Position numbers and translations under genes: made by a program
Part shown: positions 8,564 to 16,017 of the stretch, piece by piece
How the letters are laid out: the number at the start of each line of letters is the position of its first letter
How positions within the stretch are numbered: the stretch's first letter is position 1
Source of the DNA: Streptomyces pilosus
GTDB taxonomy: Bacteria > Actinomycetota > Actinomycetes > Streptomycetales > Streptomycetaceae
Length of the DNA: 64,000 nucleotides
NCBI RefSeq assembly: GCF_014649835.1
Contig: NZ_BMTU01000001.1
Span: 1,054,001 to 1,118,000, forward strand
Direction: 5' to 3'
The notes under the pieces: model-generated
What the model saw: only the letters and a program-made list of their open reading frames with translations
Told to the model about the DNA's origin: nothing
Database searches by the model: none

Positions 8564-9714
8564 GGGGTCACCCCGTACAGGTGCAGCAGGGTCCTCATGC
8601 GGTCCTCGGCGAGCTTGGGATCGGGGAACAGGCCGAGGGTGTCGGCGAGTTCGTAGGCGCGGGCGAAGTGCGGCAGGGAGCGGGCCGACTGGAGGCCGCC
8701 GACCATCGTGAAGTGGCTCTGGTGGCCGGCCAGCCAGGCGAGGAACACCACGCCCGTCTTGTAGAAGCGGGTGGGGGCCCGGAAGAGGTGGCGGGAGAGT
8801 TCGACCGTGGGGTCGAGGAGGGCACGGAAGCCGTCCGTGTCCCCGGTGTCGAGGACGCGGACCGCCTCGGCGGCCAGTGGGCCGAGCGGGTCGAAGACAC
8901 CGAGCAGGGCGTGGCTGAAGCCCTGCTCGTCGCCCGCGATCAGCTCGGGGTAGTGGAAGTCGTCGCCGGTGTAGCAGCGCACGCCCTTCGGGAGACGGCG
9001 GCGCAGGTCGACCTCGCGCCGCGCGTCGAGGAGGGAGACCTTGATGCCGTCGACCTTGTCGGGGTGGGCGGCGATGACCTCCAGGAAGGTGTCGGTGGCC
9101 GCGTCGAGGTCGGCGGACCCCCAGTAGCCCTCCAGCGCCGGGTCGAACATCGGGCCGAGCCAGTGCAGGATCACCGGTTCGGTGGTCTGGCGCAGGAGGT
9201 GGCCGTAGACGTCCAGGTAGTCCTCGGGGCCCCTGGCCGTCGCGGCGAGGGCCCGGGAGGCCATGAGGATGGCCTGGGCGCCGGACTCCTCGACGACGGC
9301 GAGCTGTTCCTCGTAGGCCGCGCGGACCTCGGCGAGGGTGCCCGCGGTGAGCTGGTCGGTGCCGGCACCGCAGGCGATGCGGCCGCCGGCCGCCTTCGCC
9401 TCGGCGGCGGAGCGGCGGATCAGCTCGGCGGCGCCCGCCCAGTCCAGGCCCATGCCGCGCTGGGCGGTGTCCATGGCCTCGGCGACGCCCAGGCCGTGCG
9501 ACCAGAGGTGGCGGCGGAAGGCGAGGGTGGCGTCCCAGTCGACGGCCGCCGGTGAGTCGGGGGACACGTCCGCGAACGGGTCGGCGACGACGTGCGCCGC
9601 GGAGAAGACCGTACGGGAGGTGAAAGCGCTTCCGGGGGCGACGGCCGCCCGGGGTTCGGAGCGGGGTTCGTAGGCGCGCAGGGTGCCGTCGGCACCGGGC
9701 AGGTGGAGGGTCAC
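8560..9714 (-). CDS. DUF993 family protein (dihydrodipicolinate synthase-like)
   Basis: A 384-residue protein matching DUF993, a family related to class I aldolases of the DapA type. The GTG start at 9714 overlaps the stop of the upstream dehydrogenase gene (GTGA), so a longer in-frame extension into that gene is rejected. A likely Schiff-base lysine is in VDGIKVSLLD, placed as in DapA-type barrels; downstream is VRCYTGDDFHYPELIAGD, resembling a substrate loop. Family members usually sit next to Gfo/Idh/MocA dehydrogenases and sugar isomerases, as here. A retro-aldol or dehydration step on an oxidised sugar is a reasonable inference; the activity is not established. A LacI-type palindrome lies inside the early part of the gene. 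Confidence 0.85.
   Translation of the reverse strand: MTLHLPGADGTLRAYEPRSEPRAAVAPGSAFTSRTVFSAAHVVADPFADVSPDSPAAVDWDATLAFRRHLWSHGLGVAEAMDTAQRGMGLDWAGAAELIRRSAAEAKAAGGRIACGAGTDQLTAGTLAEVRAAYEEQLAVVEESGAQAILMASRALAATARGPEDYLDVYGHLLRQTTEPVILHWLGPMFDPALEGYWGSADLDAATDTFLEVIAAHPDKVDGIKVSLLDARREVDLRRRLPKGVRCYTGDDFHYPELIAGDEQGFSHALLGVFDPLGPLAAEAVRVLDTGDTDGFRALLDPTVELSRHLFRAPTRFYKTGVVFLAWLAGHQSHFTMVGGLQSARSLPHFARAYELADTLGLFPDPKLAEDRMRTLLHLYGVTP
9622..9633. promoter_or_regulatory. LacI-type operator-like palindrome inside the DUF993 gene
   Basis: GAAAGCGCTTCC differs at one position from the intergenic palindrome at 10956-10967 when read on the other strand. It lies about 80 bp inside the DUF993 coding sequence. 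It could be a secondary or roadblock operator for the adjacent LacI regulator, or coincidental. Confidence 0.4.
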
Positions 9715-10862
9715 AGCGCGATCTCCGGGACGTCGAGACGGCGGCCCTCGGCGGAGGACCTCAGGCCCAGCTCGGCGAGCTGGACGCCGCGGGCGCCGGC
9801 CAGCAGGTCCCAGTGGTAGGGGGTGCCGGTGCAGACGTGCTTGAGGAAGAGCTCCCACTGGGCCTTGAAGCCGTTGTCGAACTCGCCGTTGTCCGGGACC
9901 TCCTGCCACTGGTCGCGGAAGACCTCGGTGGCGGGGATGTCCGGGTTCCAGACCGGCTTGGGGGTCGCGGAGCGGTGCTGGACGCGGCAGTTGCGCAGGC
10001 CCGCGACGGCGGAGCCCTCGGTGCCGTCGACCTGGAACTCGACCAGTTCGTCACGGTTGACGCGGACCGCCCAGGAGGAGTTGATCTGCGCGATCGCGCC
10101 GCCGTCGAGCTCGAAGACACCGTAGGCGGCGTCGTCGGCGGTGGCGTCGTAGGGCTTGCCGTTCTCGTCCCAGCGCTGCGGGATGTGGGTGGCGGTGAGG
10201 GCCTGGACGGACCTCACCCGGCCGAACAGCTCGTGCAGGACGTACTCCCAGTGCGGGAACATGTCGACGACGATGCCGCCGCCGTCCTCGGCCCGGTAGT
10301 TCCAGGAGGGACGCTGGGCGTCCTGCCAGTCGCCCTCGAAGACCCAGTAGCCGAACTCGCCGCGCACGGAGAGGATGCGACCGAAGAAGCCGCCGTCGAT
10401 CAGGCGCTTCAGCTTGAGCAGGCCCGGGAGGAAGAGCTTGTCCTGGACGACGCCGTGCCGGATGCCGGCCGCGTTCGCCAGGCGGGCGAGCTCCAGGGCA
10501 CCGTCGAGGCCGGTGGCGGTGGGCTTCTCGGTGTAGATGTGCTTGCCGGCCGCGATCGCCTTCCGGAGGGCGTCCTCGCGGGCGGAGGTGACCTGGGCGT
10601 CGAAGTAGATGTCGATGCTGTCGTCGGCGAGGACCGCGTCCAGGTCCGTGGAGACGTGGTCGAGGCCGTGGCGTTCGGCGAGTGCCCGCAGGGCGTGCTC
10701 GCGGCGGCCGACGAGGACCGGCTCCGGCCACAGCACGGTGCCGTCGCCGAGGTCGAGTCCGCCCTGCTCGCGCAGGGCCAGGATGGAGCGGACCAGGTGC
10801 TGGCGGTAGCCCATGCGCCCGGTCACACCGTTCATGGCGATTCGCACCGTCTTGCGTGTCAC
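9711..10862 (-). CDS. Gfo/Idh/MocA family oxidoreductase
   Basis: A 383-residue NAD(P)-dependent sugar or cyclitol dehydrogenase. The N-terminal Rossmann fold has MNGVTGRMGYR, an unusual form of the glycine-rich loop. The family motif is seen as KHIYTEKPTATG with the conserved EKP, and the C-terminal alpha/beta domain includes VVDMFPHWEYVLHELFG. The GTG start at 10862 has a GAAGGG ribosome site; a much longer open frame upstream runs across the regulatory region into the divergent LacI gene and is rejected. It leads a translationally coupled operon with DUF993 and isomerase genes. The likely role is oxidation of a sugar hydroxyl to a keto-sugar acted on by the next two enzymes (inference). 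Confidence 0.88.
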   Translation of the reverse strand: MTRKTVRIAMNGVTGRMGYRQHLVRSILALREQGGLDLGDGTVLWPEPVLVGRREHALRALAERHGLDHVSTDLDAVLADDSIDIYFDAQVTSAREDALRKAIAAGKHIYTEKPTATGLDGALELARLANAAGIRHGVVQDKLFLPGLLKLKRLIDGGFFGRILSVRGEFGYWVFEGDWQDAQRPSWNYRAEDGGGIVVDMFPHWEYVLHELFGRVRSVQALTATHIPQRWDENGKPYDATADDAAYGVFELDGGAIAQINSSWAVRVNRDELVEFQVDGTEGSAVAGLRNCRVQHRSATPKPVWNPDIPATEVFRDQWQEVPDNGEFDNGFKAQWELFLKHVCTGTPYHWDLLAGARGVQLAELGLRSSAEGRRLDVPEIAL

Positions 10863-10873
10863 GTCGTTCCCTT

Positions 10874-10899
10874 CGTACGCGGTCCGCGCGCCGCGTACG
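10874..10899. promoter_or_regulatory. Perfect 9-bp inverted repeat in the operon leader
   Basis: CGTACGCGG (10874-10882) and CCGCGTACG (10891-10899) flank an 8-base spacer, just upstream of the ribosome site of the Gfo/Idh/MocA gene. It would form a stable leader hairpin or serve as a second protein-binding site. It does not resemble the LacI palindrome next to it. Confidence 0.4.
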
Positions 10900-10955
10900 C
10901 CCCACCCGTCACGCGGCGGGAGCCGTCGCGTGAGGGGTGACTGGTGAACGTCACA

Positions 10956-10967
10956 GCAAGCGCTTTC
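10956..10967. promoter_or_regulatory. LacI-family operator in the divergent promoter region
   Basis: GCAAGCGCTTTC, centred on the AAGCGCTT core typical of LacI/GalR operators, lies between the divergent dehydrogenase operon and the LacI gene. The position suits repression of the catabolic operon and autoregulation. Ligand and binding are untested. Confidence 0.65.
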
Positions 10968-11110
10968 TATGTACGGAGAAGTTAGCCTCTGAACGGCGTC
11001 GCGGACAAGACCGCCGTGCGGCGGACTTGTTCGAGGGGGCGAACAAACGGGCGTGGCGCCGTAGGGTCTGCTCGGAACGACGACGAAGACGCGCGACCGG
11101 AGGACGAGAC

Positions 11111-12157
11111 ATGACGGTGACCCTGGCGGACGTGGCGGCGCGCGCCCAGGTCTCACCCGCGACGGTGTCGCGCGTGCTCAACGGGAACTATCCCGTGGCC
11201 GCGTCCACCCGCGAGCGGGTGCTGAAGGCCGTGGACGAGCTGGACTACGTGCTCAACGGACCCGCGAGCGCGCTCGCCGCCGCCACGTCCGACCTGGTCG
11301 GCATCCTGGTGAACGACATCGCCGACCCGTTCTTCGGGATCATGGCGAGCGCCATCCAGGGGGAGATCGGGGGGCCGGGCGGGCGCGCGGGCGGGGAGAG
11401 ACTCGCGGTCGTGTGCAACACGGGGGGTTCGCCCGAGCGCGAACTGACCTACCTCACCCTGCTCCAGCGGCAGCGGGCGGCGGCGGTGGTGCTGACCGGC
11501 GGCGCCATCGAGGACGCGCCGCACAAGGCGGCGACGGACGCGAAACTGCGGAAGCTGGCGGACGCCGGGACGCGGGTGGTGCTGTGCGGGCGGCCGCAGG
11601 CGCCGGAGACCGGGGCGATCGCGCTGACCTTCGACAACCGGGGCGGCGGGCAGGAACTCACCGAGCACCTCATCGGGTTGGGGCACCGGCGGCTCGGCTA
11701 CATCGCGGGACCCCAGGAGCGGACCACGACCCGGCACCGGCTCGAGGGACACCGGGCCGCGCTGGCCGCGCACGGCATCGAGGAGGACCCCCGGTGGACC
11801 GTGCACGGGCAGTACGACCGGCGGTCGGGGTACGAGGCCACGCTCGAACTGCTGCGGCGTGACCCGTCGTTGACGGCCGTCGTCGCCGCGAACGACTCCG
11901 TCGCGCTGGGGGCGTGCGCGGCGCTGCGGGACTCCGGGCGGCGGATCCCGGACGACGTGTCGGTCGCCGGCTTCGACGATCTGCCGTTCAGCATCGACGT
12001 GGTGCCGGCGCTGACGACGGTGCGGTTGCCGCTGGCGGAGGCGGGGGCGCGGGCGGGGCGGATCGCCATGGGGCGGGAGGAGGCGCCGCCCGGGGGGATC
12101 GCGGTGGTGCGGGGGGAGTTGATGGTGCGGGGGTCCGTGGCGGGGCCGCGGGGGTAG
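11111..12157 (+). CDS. LacI family transcriptional regulator
   Basis: A 348-residue regulator. The N-terminal helix-turn-helix reads VTLADVAARAQVSPATVSRV, with the hinge helix near residues 50-58, followed by a periplasmic-binding-protein-like effector domain and the C-terminal DDLPFSIDVVPALTTVRLP segment. The ATG at 11111 has GGAGGA at 11099-11104 and starts right before the helix-turn-helix, so longer upstream starts are rejected. It is divergent from the Gfo/DUF993/isomerase operon and has a fitting operator between them, so it most likely senses the sugar that operon degrades. The C-terminus is short and G-rich and runs into a repeat-filled intergenic region. Confidence 0.92.
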   Translation: MTVTLADVAARAQVSPATVSRVLNGNYPVAASTRERVLKAVDELDYVLNGPASALAAATSDLVGILVNDIADPFFGIMASAIQGEIGGPGGRAGGERLAVVCNTGGSPERELTYLTLLQRQRAAAVVLTGGAIEDAPHKAATDAKLRKLADAGTRVVLCGRPQAPETGAIALTFDNRGGGQELTEHLIGLGHRRLGYIAGPQERTTTRHRLEGHRAALAAHGIEEDPRWTVHGQYDRRSGYEATLELLRRDPSLTAVVAANDSVALGACAALRDSGRRIPDDVSVAGFDDLPFSIDVVPALTTVRLPLAEAGARAGRIAMGREEAPPGGIAVVRGELMVRGSVAGPRG

Positions 12158-12215
12158 TCGGGCCTGCCCGTTCCTGGGGGGCGGCCCCCGTGGGGGGTGT
12201 CTGTCGTTGCCTGCC

Positions 12216-12323
12216 GGGTGCGGGTGGGTGGTGGCCGGTCGCGCCGTTCCCCGCGCCCCTGAGGGGGTGGGGGTGGGGCGGGGTCTTCGAGGAGGCGGTT
12301 CCGCACGGGGCCGCGGGAGTGGC
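12216..12323. repeat. 108-bp direct repeat, copy 1
   Basis: This 108-bp segment is identical to 12368-12475, with an offset of 152 bp. It includes the core TTCCCCGCGCCCCTGAGGG, a sequence style recurrent in Streptomyces intergenic regions (from memory). A diverged partial third copy of the core lies at 12482-12517. The identity implies recent duplication or ongoing conversion. Confidence 0.9.
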
Positions 12324-12367
12324 AGGGGTCGGCCCGCTGCCGGAACGCGGTGGGCGCGTCGCGGGTC

Positions 12368-12475
12368 GGGTGCGGGTGGGTGGTGGCCGGTCGCGCCGTT
12401 CCCCGCGCCCCTGAGGGGGTGGGGGTGGGGCGGGGTCTTCGAGGAGGCGGTTCCGCACGGGGCCGCGGGAGTGGC
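12368..12475. repeat. 108-bp direct repeat, copy 2
   Basis: Exact copy of 12216-12323. It is followed by the partial third unit at 12482-12517 with the variant core CAGTTCCCCGCGTCCCTGAG. Confidence 0.9.
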
Positions 12476-12568
12476 CGGGGTCGGTCGCGCAGTTCCCCGC
12501 GTCCCTGAGGGGGTGGTGGAGTAATGAGGAGGAGTCGAGCGGGCCGGTCGCGGGTAGTGTCCGTTTTT

Positions 12569-13369
12569 ATGAAGCTGGCGTTCTCCACCCCCGGTGTCCC
12601 CGGCCTGCCCCTGACCGACGTGCTGGGCCTCGCAGCCGCGCACGGTTACCACGGTGTCGAGTTGCGCGCCCACGCGGAGGAACCCGTCCATCCGGGCCTC
12701 ACTCCCGAACAGCGCGCCGACGTGGCCGCCGAGGTCAAGGCGGCCGGCCTGGAGATCCTGGGCCTGGCCGGTTACGTCCGGGTCGCCGCGCCCGGTGACG
12801 ACGACACCGTCGTCGGGGAGATCCGGGCGCTCCTCGACCTCGCCCGGGACATCGGCGCCCCCTTCGTCCGGGTCTTCCCCGGCGGCGACGGCGGGGAGAA
12901 CGCCGAGGAGGCGGACGCGACGGCCGCCCGGCGGCTGGGCACGGCCGCCGAGCACGCGACCGACGTGGGCGTACGCATCCTGCTGGAGACCCACGACTCC
13001 CACCCCACCGGCGCCGACGCGATGCGGGTGCTGGGGCTGGTCGGGCACCGGCAGGTGGGCGCGCTGTGGGACGTGATGCACACCTGGCTCGGCGGCGAGC
13101 AGCCCGTGGAGAGCTTCGCGGCGCTCTCGCCCCACCTCGGTTACGTCCAGGTGAAGGACATCGCCTCCGCCGACGACAGGACCCCGCTGCGGCTCGGCGC
13201 GGGGGTGCTGCCGCTGACGGACGTCGTGGAGACGCTGTCCCGGCACGGCTGGGACGGGTGGCTGTGCTGGGAGTACGAGAAGCGCTGGTACCCGGACGCG
13301 GCCAACTTCGCGGAACTGCTCACCCCCGGGCGGGAGCACCTGGCGCGGCTGCTGAACGAGTCCGCGTGA
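12569..13369 (+). CDS. Sugar phosphate isomerase/epimerase-like TIM barrel protein
   Basis: A second, distinct member of the xylose-isomerase-like TIM-barrel family, 266 residues. Metal-binding positions are suggested by ILLETHDSH (Glu), ALWDVMHTW (Asp and His), VQVKDI and LCWEYEKRW (final Glu). The ATG at 12569 begins the first beta strand (KLAFSTPG); no strong ribosome site is seen. It lies downstream of the LacI regulator and the repeat block, on the opposite strand from the DUF993 operon, and may act in the same sugar pathway. Its GTGA stop overlaps the start of a decayed VOC gene. Confidence 0.83.
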   Translation: MKLAFSTPGVPGLPLTDVLGLAAAHGYHGVELRAHAEEPVHPGLTPEQRADVAAEVKAAGLEILGLAGYVRVAAPGDDDTVVGEIRALLDLARDIGAPFVRVFPGGDGGENAEEADATAARRLGTAAEHATDVGVRILLETHDSHPTGADAMRVLGLVGHRQVGALWDVMHTWLGGEQPVESFAALSPHLGYVQVKDIASADDRTPLRLGAGVLPLTDVVETLSRHGWDGWLCWEYEKRWYPDAANFAELLTPGREHLARLLNESA

Positions 13370-13649
13370 TCGGTCCCGGCCTCCAGGTACGGCTCGCCCG
13401 GCCGTCACGGGACCTCGCTGCCGCCGAGCGCTGCTACGCCGGCGGTCTCGCCCTGGCCGTGCTGTGGCGCACCACTGAGCGGGTCCCGGGCGAGCATGAC
13501 CTGCTGATGGTGGGACCGCCGGGGGCCGCCGACCGTCCGGTGGCGGCCGGCGGCACCCGGCGCACGACCCGTACGGGAAGGAGCACGGCGTGACGGTCGC
13601 CGGCCCGGACGGCTACCGCCTGGTGCTGAGCTCCCGCCTCCGGGGCTGA
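13366..13649 (+). pseudogene. Broken VOC (glyoxalase/bleomycin-resistance-like) gene
   Basis: From the GTG at 13366 the frame encodes VRLARPSRDLAAAERCYAGG and HDLLMVGPPGAA, the N-terminal half of a VOC family protein. It then jumps within about 30 bases to sequence normally found near the C-terminus and ends early at 13593. Reading from about 13563 in the next frame gives DPYGKEHGVTVAGPDGYRLVL and stops at 13649, the usual VOC C-terminus with its PDGYR motif. So the gene has lost an internal segment of perhaps 35-45 codons and its frame. The start overlaps the stop of the isomerase gene by four bases, a relic of coupled translation. Confidence 0.8.
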
Positions 13650-13655
13650 CCGGCG

Positions 13656-13677
13656 GACGCCGGGCCGCCGCGGCGTC
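13656..13677. terminator. Hairpin between convergent genes
   Basis: GACGCCG (13656-13662) and CGGCGTC (13671-13677) form a 7-bp stem with an 8-base loop, between the VOC pseudogene and the convergent EamA gene. Confidence 0.4.
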
Positions 13678-13704
13678 AGGCGCGCGGCCGGCCCGCGACC
13701 CGGT

Positions 13705-14634
13705 TCACCCGCCGACCGGGGTGCCCTCGGGGCGTGTCTCCGCGGTCCGCGGGGCCTCCGTGACCGGCACCGCCGGCCGCCGGCGCGGTGTCACCGACGC
13801 CAGCGCCACCCCGCCCACCAGCAGGGCCGCCGCCCACCACCGCAGCGGGGTGACGGACTCGCCCAGGAACAGGGCGGCCGAGGACATGCCGAAGACCGGG
13901 ACGAGGAGGGAGAAGGGCGCGACCGTGGAGGCGGGGTGCCGGCGCAGCAGCCACCCCCAGGCGCCGAAACCGAAGACCGTGGCGACCCAGGCGACGAAGA
14001 GGACCGTGCCCGCGCCCCGCCAGTCCAGGGAGCGCAGCGCGTCGAGGTCGGCCGACGGGCCCTCGACGAGCAGGGAGAGGGCGAGCAGGGGGAGGACCGG
14101 GACGGTGCTCACCCAGATCATGAAGTTCAGGGCGTCCGGGGGTGCCGCCTTGCGGGTGAGGATGTTGGAGACGCCCCAGCAGGCGGCCGCCGCGACCACC
14201 AGGGTGAAGCCGAGCAGCGGGCCCGACGTGCCCTCGTCGACCGCCGCCACGCCGATCCCGGCCAGCGCCACCGCCATGCCGGCCAGACGGACCCGGGAGG
14301 GACGCTCCCCGAGGAGCGCGAAGGCGAACAGGGCCGTGAACACGGCCTGGATCTGGAGCACCAGGGAGGACAGCCCGCCCGGCATCCCCGCGTTCATCCC
14401 GACGAACAGCAGGCCGAACTTGGCCACGCCCAGCGCCAGTCCCACCCCCACGATCCACTTCCACGCCACCTTGGGCCGGCCCACGAGGAACACCGCGGGC
14501 AGGGCCGCGACGAGGAAGCGCAGCGCGGAGAAGAGCAGCGGCGGGAAGTGGTCCAGCCCGACCTCGATGACGGTGAAGTTCACGCCCCACACGGCGGTGA
14601 CGAGGACGGCGAGGAGTACGTGGGCGGGTCGCAT
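13705..14634 (-). CDS. EamA/DMT family transporter
   Basis: A 309-residue membrane protein with about ten hydrophobic segments in two five-helix EamA repeats; the first begins HVLLAVLVTAVWGVNF. Relatives export amino acids or metabolites, or act in drug resistance; the substrate is unknown. The ATG at 14634 is chosen because GGTGATCC lies just upstream; a GTG eight codons earlier (14658) is possible. The C-terminal tail (about 20 residues, Arg/Pro-rich) is cytoplasmic. It is divergent from a LysR gene, a common arrangement in which LysR controls the exporter. Confidence 0.88.
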   Translation of the reverse strand: MRPAHVLLAVLVTAVWGVNFTVIEVGLDHFPPLLFSALRFLVAALPAVFLVGRPKVAWKWIVGVGLALGVAKFGLLFVGMNAGMPGGLSSLVLQIQAVFTALFAFALLGERPSRVRLAGMAVALAGIGVAAVDEGTSGPLLGFTLVVAAAACWGVSNILTRKAAPPDALNFMIWVSTVPVLPLLALSLLVEGPSADLDALRSLDWRGAGTVLFVAWVATVFGFGAWGWLLRRHPASTVAPFSLLVPVFGMSSAALFLGESVTPLRWWAAALLVGGVALASVTPRRRPAVPVTEAPRTAETRPEGTPVGG

Positions 14635-14795
14635 ACGACGAGGATCACCGCCCGTCACCCTTCAGCACCAGCGACGATTCCTGCATGGTTGGATGAAGCA
14701 GCGCTAACCGATGCGCACCGCTCGCCCCTGACCGCCGCCGCCCGGAGACGCACCACCGGCCGACGGACCGTCACCGACCGACGGGAGTCGCCGTC

Positions 14796-15713
14796 ATGCT
14801 CGACCTGCAGCGTCTGCGCGCCCTGCACGCCGTCTCGGTGCACGGCACCGTCGGTGCCGCCGCCGCGGCGCTCGGGTACACCTCCTCCGCCGTGTCCCAG
14901 CAGATCGCCAAGCTGGAGCGGGAGACGCGGACGGTGCTGCTGGAGCGGGAGGGCCGGGGGGTGCGGCTGACGGACGAGGCGCATCAGCTGGTGCGGGCCG
15001 CGCGGGAGCTGATCGCGATCGTGGAGCGGGCGGAGACCGAGCTGGAGGAGCGGCGCGGAGTGCCGGCCGGGCGGCTGACCGTCGCCGCGTTCGCGTCGGC
15101 GGCGCGCGGGCTGATGCCGGCCGTGCTGGCCGACCTGGCCCGCAGGCACCCGGCGCTCGACACCCGGCTCACCGAGATCGACCCCCACCTGTCCGTGGAC
15201 CTGGTCGCCAAGGGCGCCGTGGACCTCGTGGTCGCGCACGACTGGGACATCGCGCCGCTGCCCGCCCCGGCGGGGGTGGAGCAGACGGTCATCGGGGACG
15301 ACCTGTGCGACCTGCTCGTCCCCCGAGGACACCCGTTCGCGGGGCGTGCGGCGGTGCGGCGGGAGGAACTGGGCGGCGAGCGGTGGATCTGCCAGCCGCC
15401 GGGCCGGGTCTGCCACGAGTGGCTGGTGCGCACCCTGCGCGCGGCCGGGCACGAGCCGGAGATCGTCCACCAGGCGGACGAGAACCCCACCCTGGTCGCC
15501 CTGGTCGCGGCCGGGCTGGGCATCGCGCTGATCCCCCGGCTGGGCCGCGGCCCGCTGCCCGCGGGGGTGGTGGAGGTGCCGCTCGACCCCATGCCCGTAC
15601 GACGGCTCTACGCGCTGTGGCGGACGGGGGCGGCCCGCCGGCCGGCGATCGCGGAGACGGTCCGCACCCTGGGCGCGCACTGGCCGGCGGTGTCGGCCCA
15701 CACGCCCCGCTGA
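14796..15713 (+). CDS. LysR family transcriptional regulator
   Basis: A 305-residue regulator. The N-terminal winged helix-turn-helix reads LQRLRALHAVSVHGTVGAAA and SAVSQQIAKLE, followed by the two-lobed effector domain (about 90-300). The ATG at 14796 has a GGGAG ribosome site. It is transcribed away from the EamA transporter gene with a 161-bp shared region, which suggests local control of the transporter and itself. Confidence 0.9.
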   Translation: MLDLQRLRALHAVSVHGTVGAAAAALGYTSSAVSQQIAKLERETRTVLLEREGRGVRLTDEAHQLVRAARELIAIVERAETELEERRGVPAGRLTVAAFASAARGLMPAVLADLARRHPALDTRLTEIDPHLSVDLVAKGAVDLVVAHDWDIAPLPAPAGVEQTVIGDDLCDLLVPRGHPFAGRAAVRREELGGERWICQPPGRVCHEWLVRTLRAAGHEPEIVHQADENPTLVALVAAGLGIALIPRLGRGPLPAGVVEVPLDPMPVRRLYALWRTGAARRPAIAETVRTLGAHWPAVSAHTPR

Positions 15714-15734
15714 CCCCCTCCCCCGGCTCCCGTC

Positions 15735-15763
15735 CCGGCTTCGGCCGGCGGGGAACCCGCCGG
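15735..15763. terminator. Overlapping hairpins after the LysR gene
   Basis: CCGGC-TTCG-GCCGG (15735-15748), a stem capped by a TTCG tetraloop, overlaps a second stem CCGGCGGG-GAA-CCCGCCGG (15745-15763). The two are mutually exclusive. The position, 22 bp after the LysR stop, fits a terminator. Confidence 0.5.
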
Positions 15764-15941
15764 GGCCCGCGCCCGTCCCACCGGCACGCTGCCGGACGCG
15801 TCCGACGTGGTGCGGTGCCGGCCTCGCCGCCCCCGCGATCGCCGGCCCACCCCGCCGCACCACCCCCGGCGGCATGCCGTCGCCGGCGCCGCCCCCTCCC
15901 GCAGCGCCGGCGACGGCCCTCACCGGTTGCTGCGCATTCCC

Positions 15942-15970
15942 TTGACTGGCAGAAACTTCCCGGATATTGG
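15942..15970 (+). promoter_or_regulatory. Candidate promoter of the GH3 hexosaminidase gene
   Basis: TTGACT (15942-15947), a 17-base spacer, then TATTGG (15965-15970). The -35 is close to the vegetative consensus; the -10 is weaker. It gives a leader of about 40 bases before the ribosome site AAAGGAG. Confidence 0.4.
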
Positions 15971-16017
15971 TGACTTCCTGGCAGTTTCCTTCAAGGATGT
16001 CTCCCAAAGGAGCGCAC

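Larger units (their letters stand above)
12158..12568. other. Intergenic region made mostly of repeats
   Basis: The 411 bp hold no gene I can support. They consist mainly of two identical 108-bp copies and a partial third copy (annotated separately), all extremely G-rich on the plus strand. The following gene starts directly after a short T-run (TTTTT at about 12564-12568) without a clear ribosome site. Confidence 0.7.
15714..16017. other. Intergenic region LysR to hexosaminidase
   Basis: About 300 bp with no gene I can support. It contains the LysR terminator hairpins near its left end and the candidate hexosaminidase promoter near its right end. Around that promoter, CTGGCAG occurs twice, at 15945-15951 and 15978-15984 (33-bp spacing), each followed by an AAACTTCC or TTTCCTTC stretch; this could be a tandem regulator site. 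Confidence 0.6.

Noticed and set aside
10863..11156. N-terminal extension of the Gfo/Idh/MocA gene
   Set aside because: The frame stays open through the promoter region into the LacI gene, but the ribosome site and Rossmann start are at 10862.
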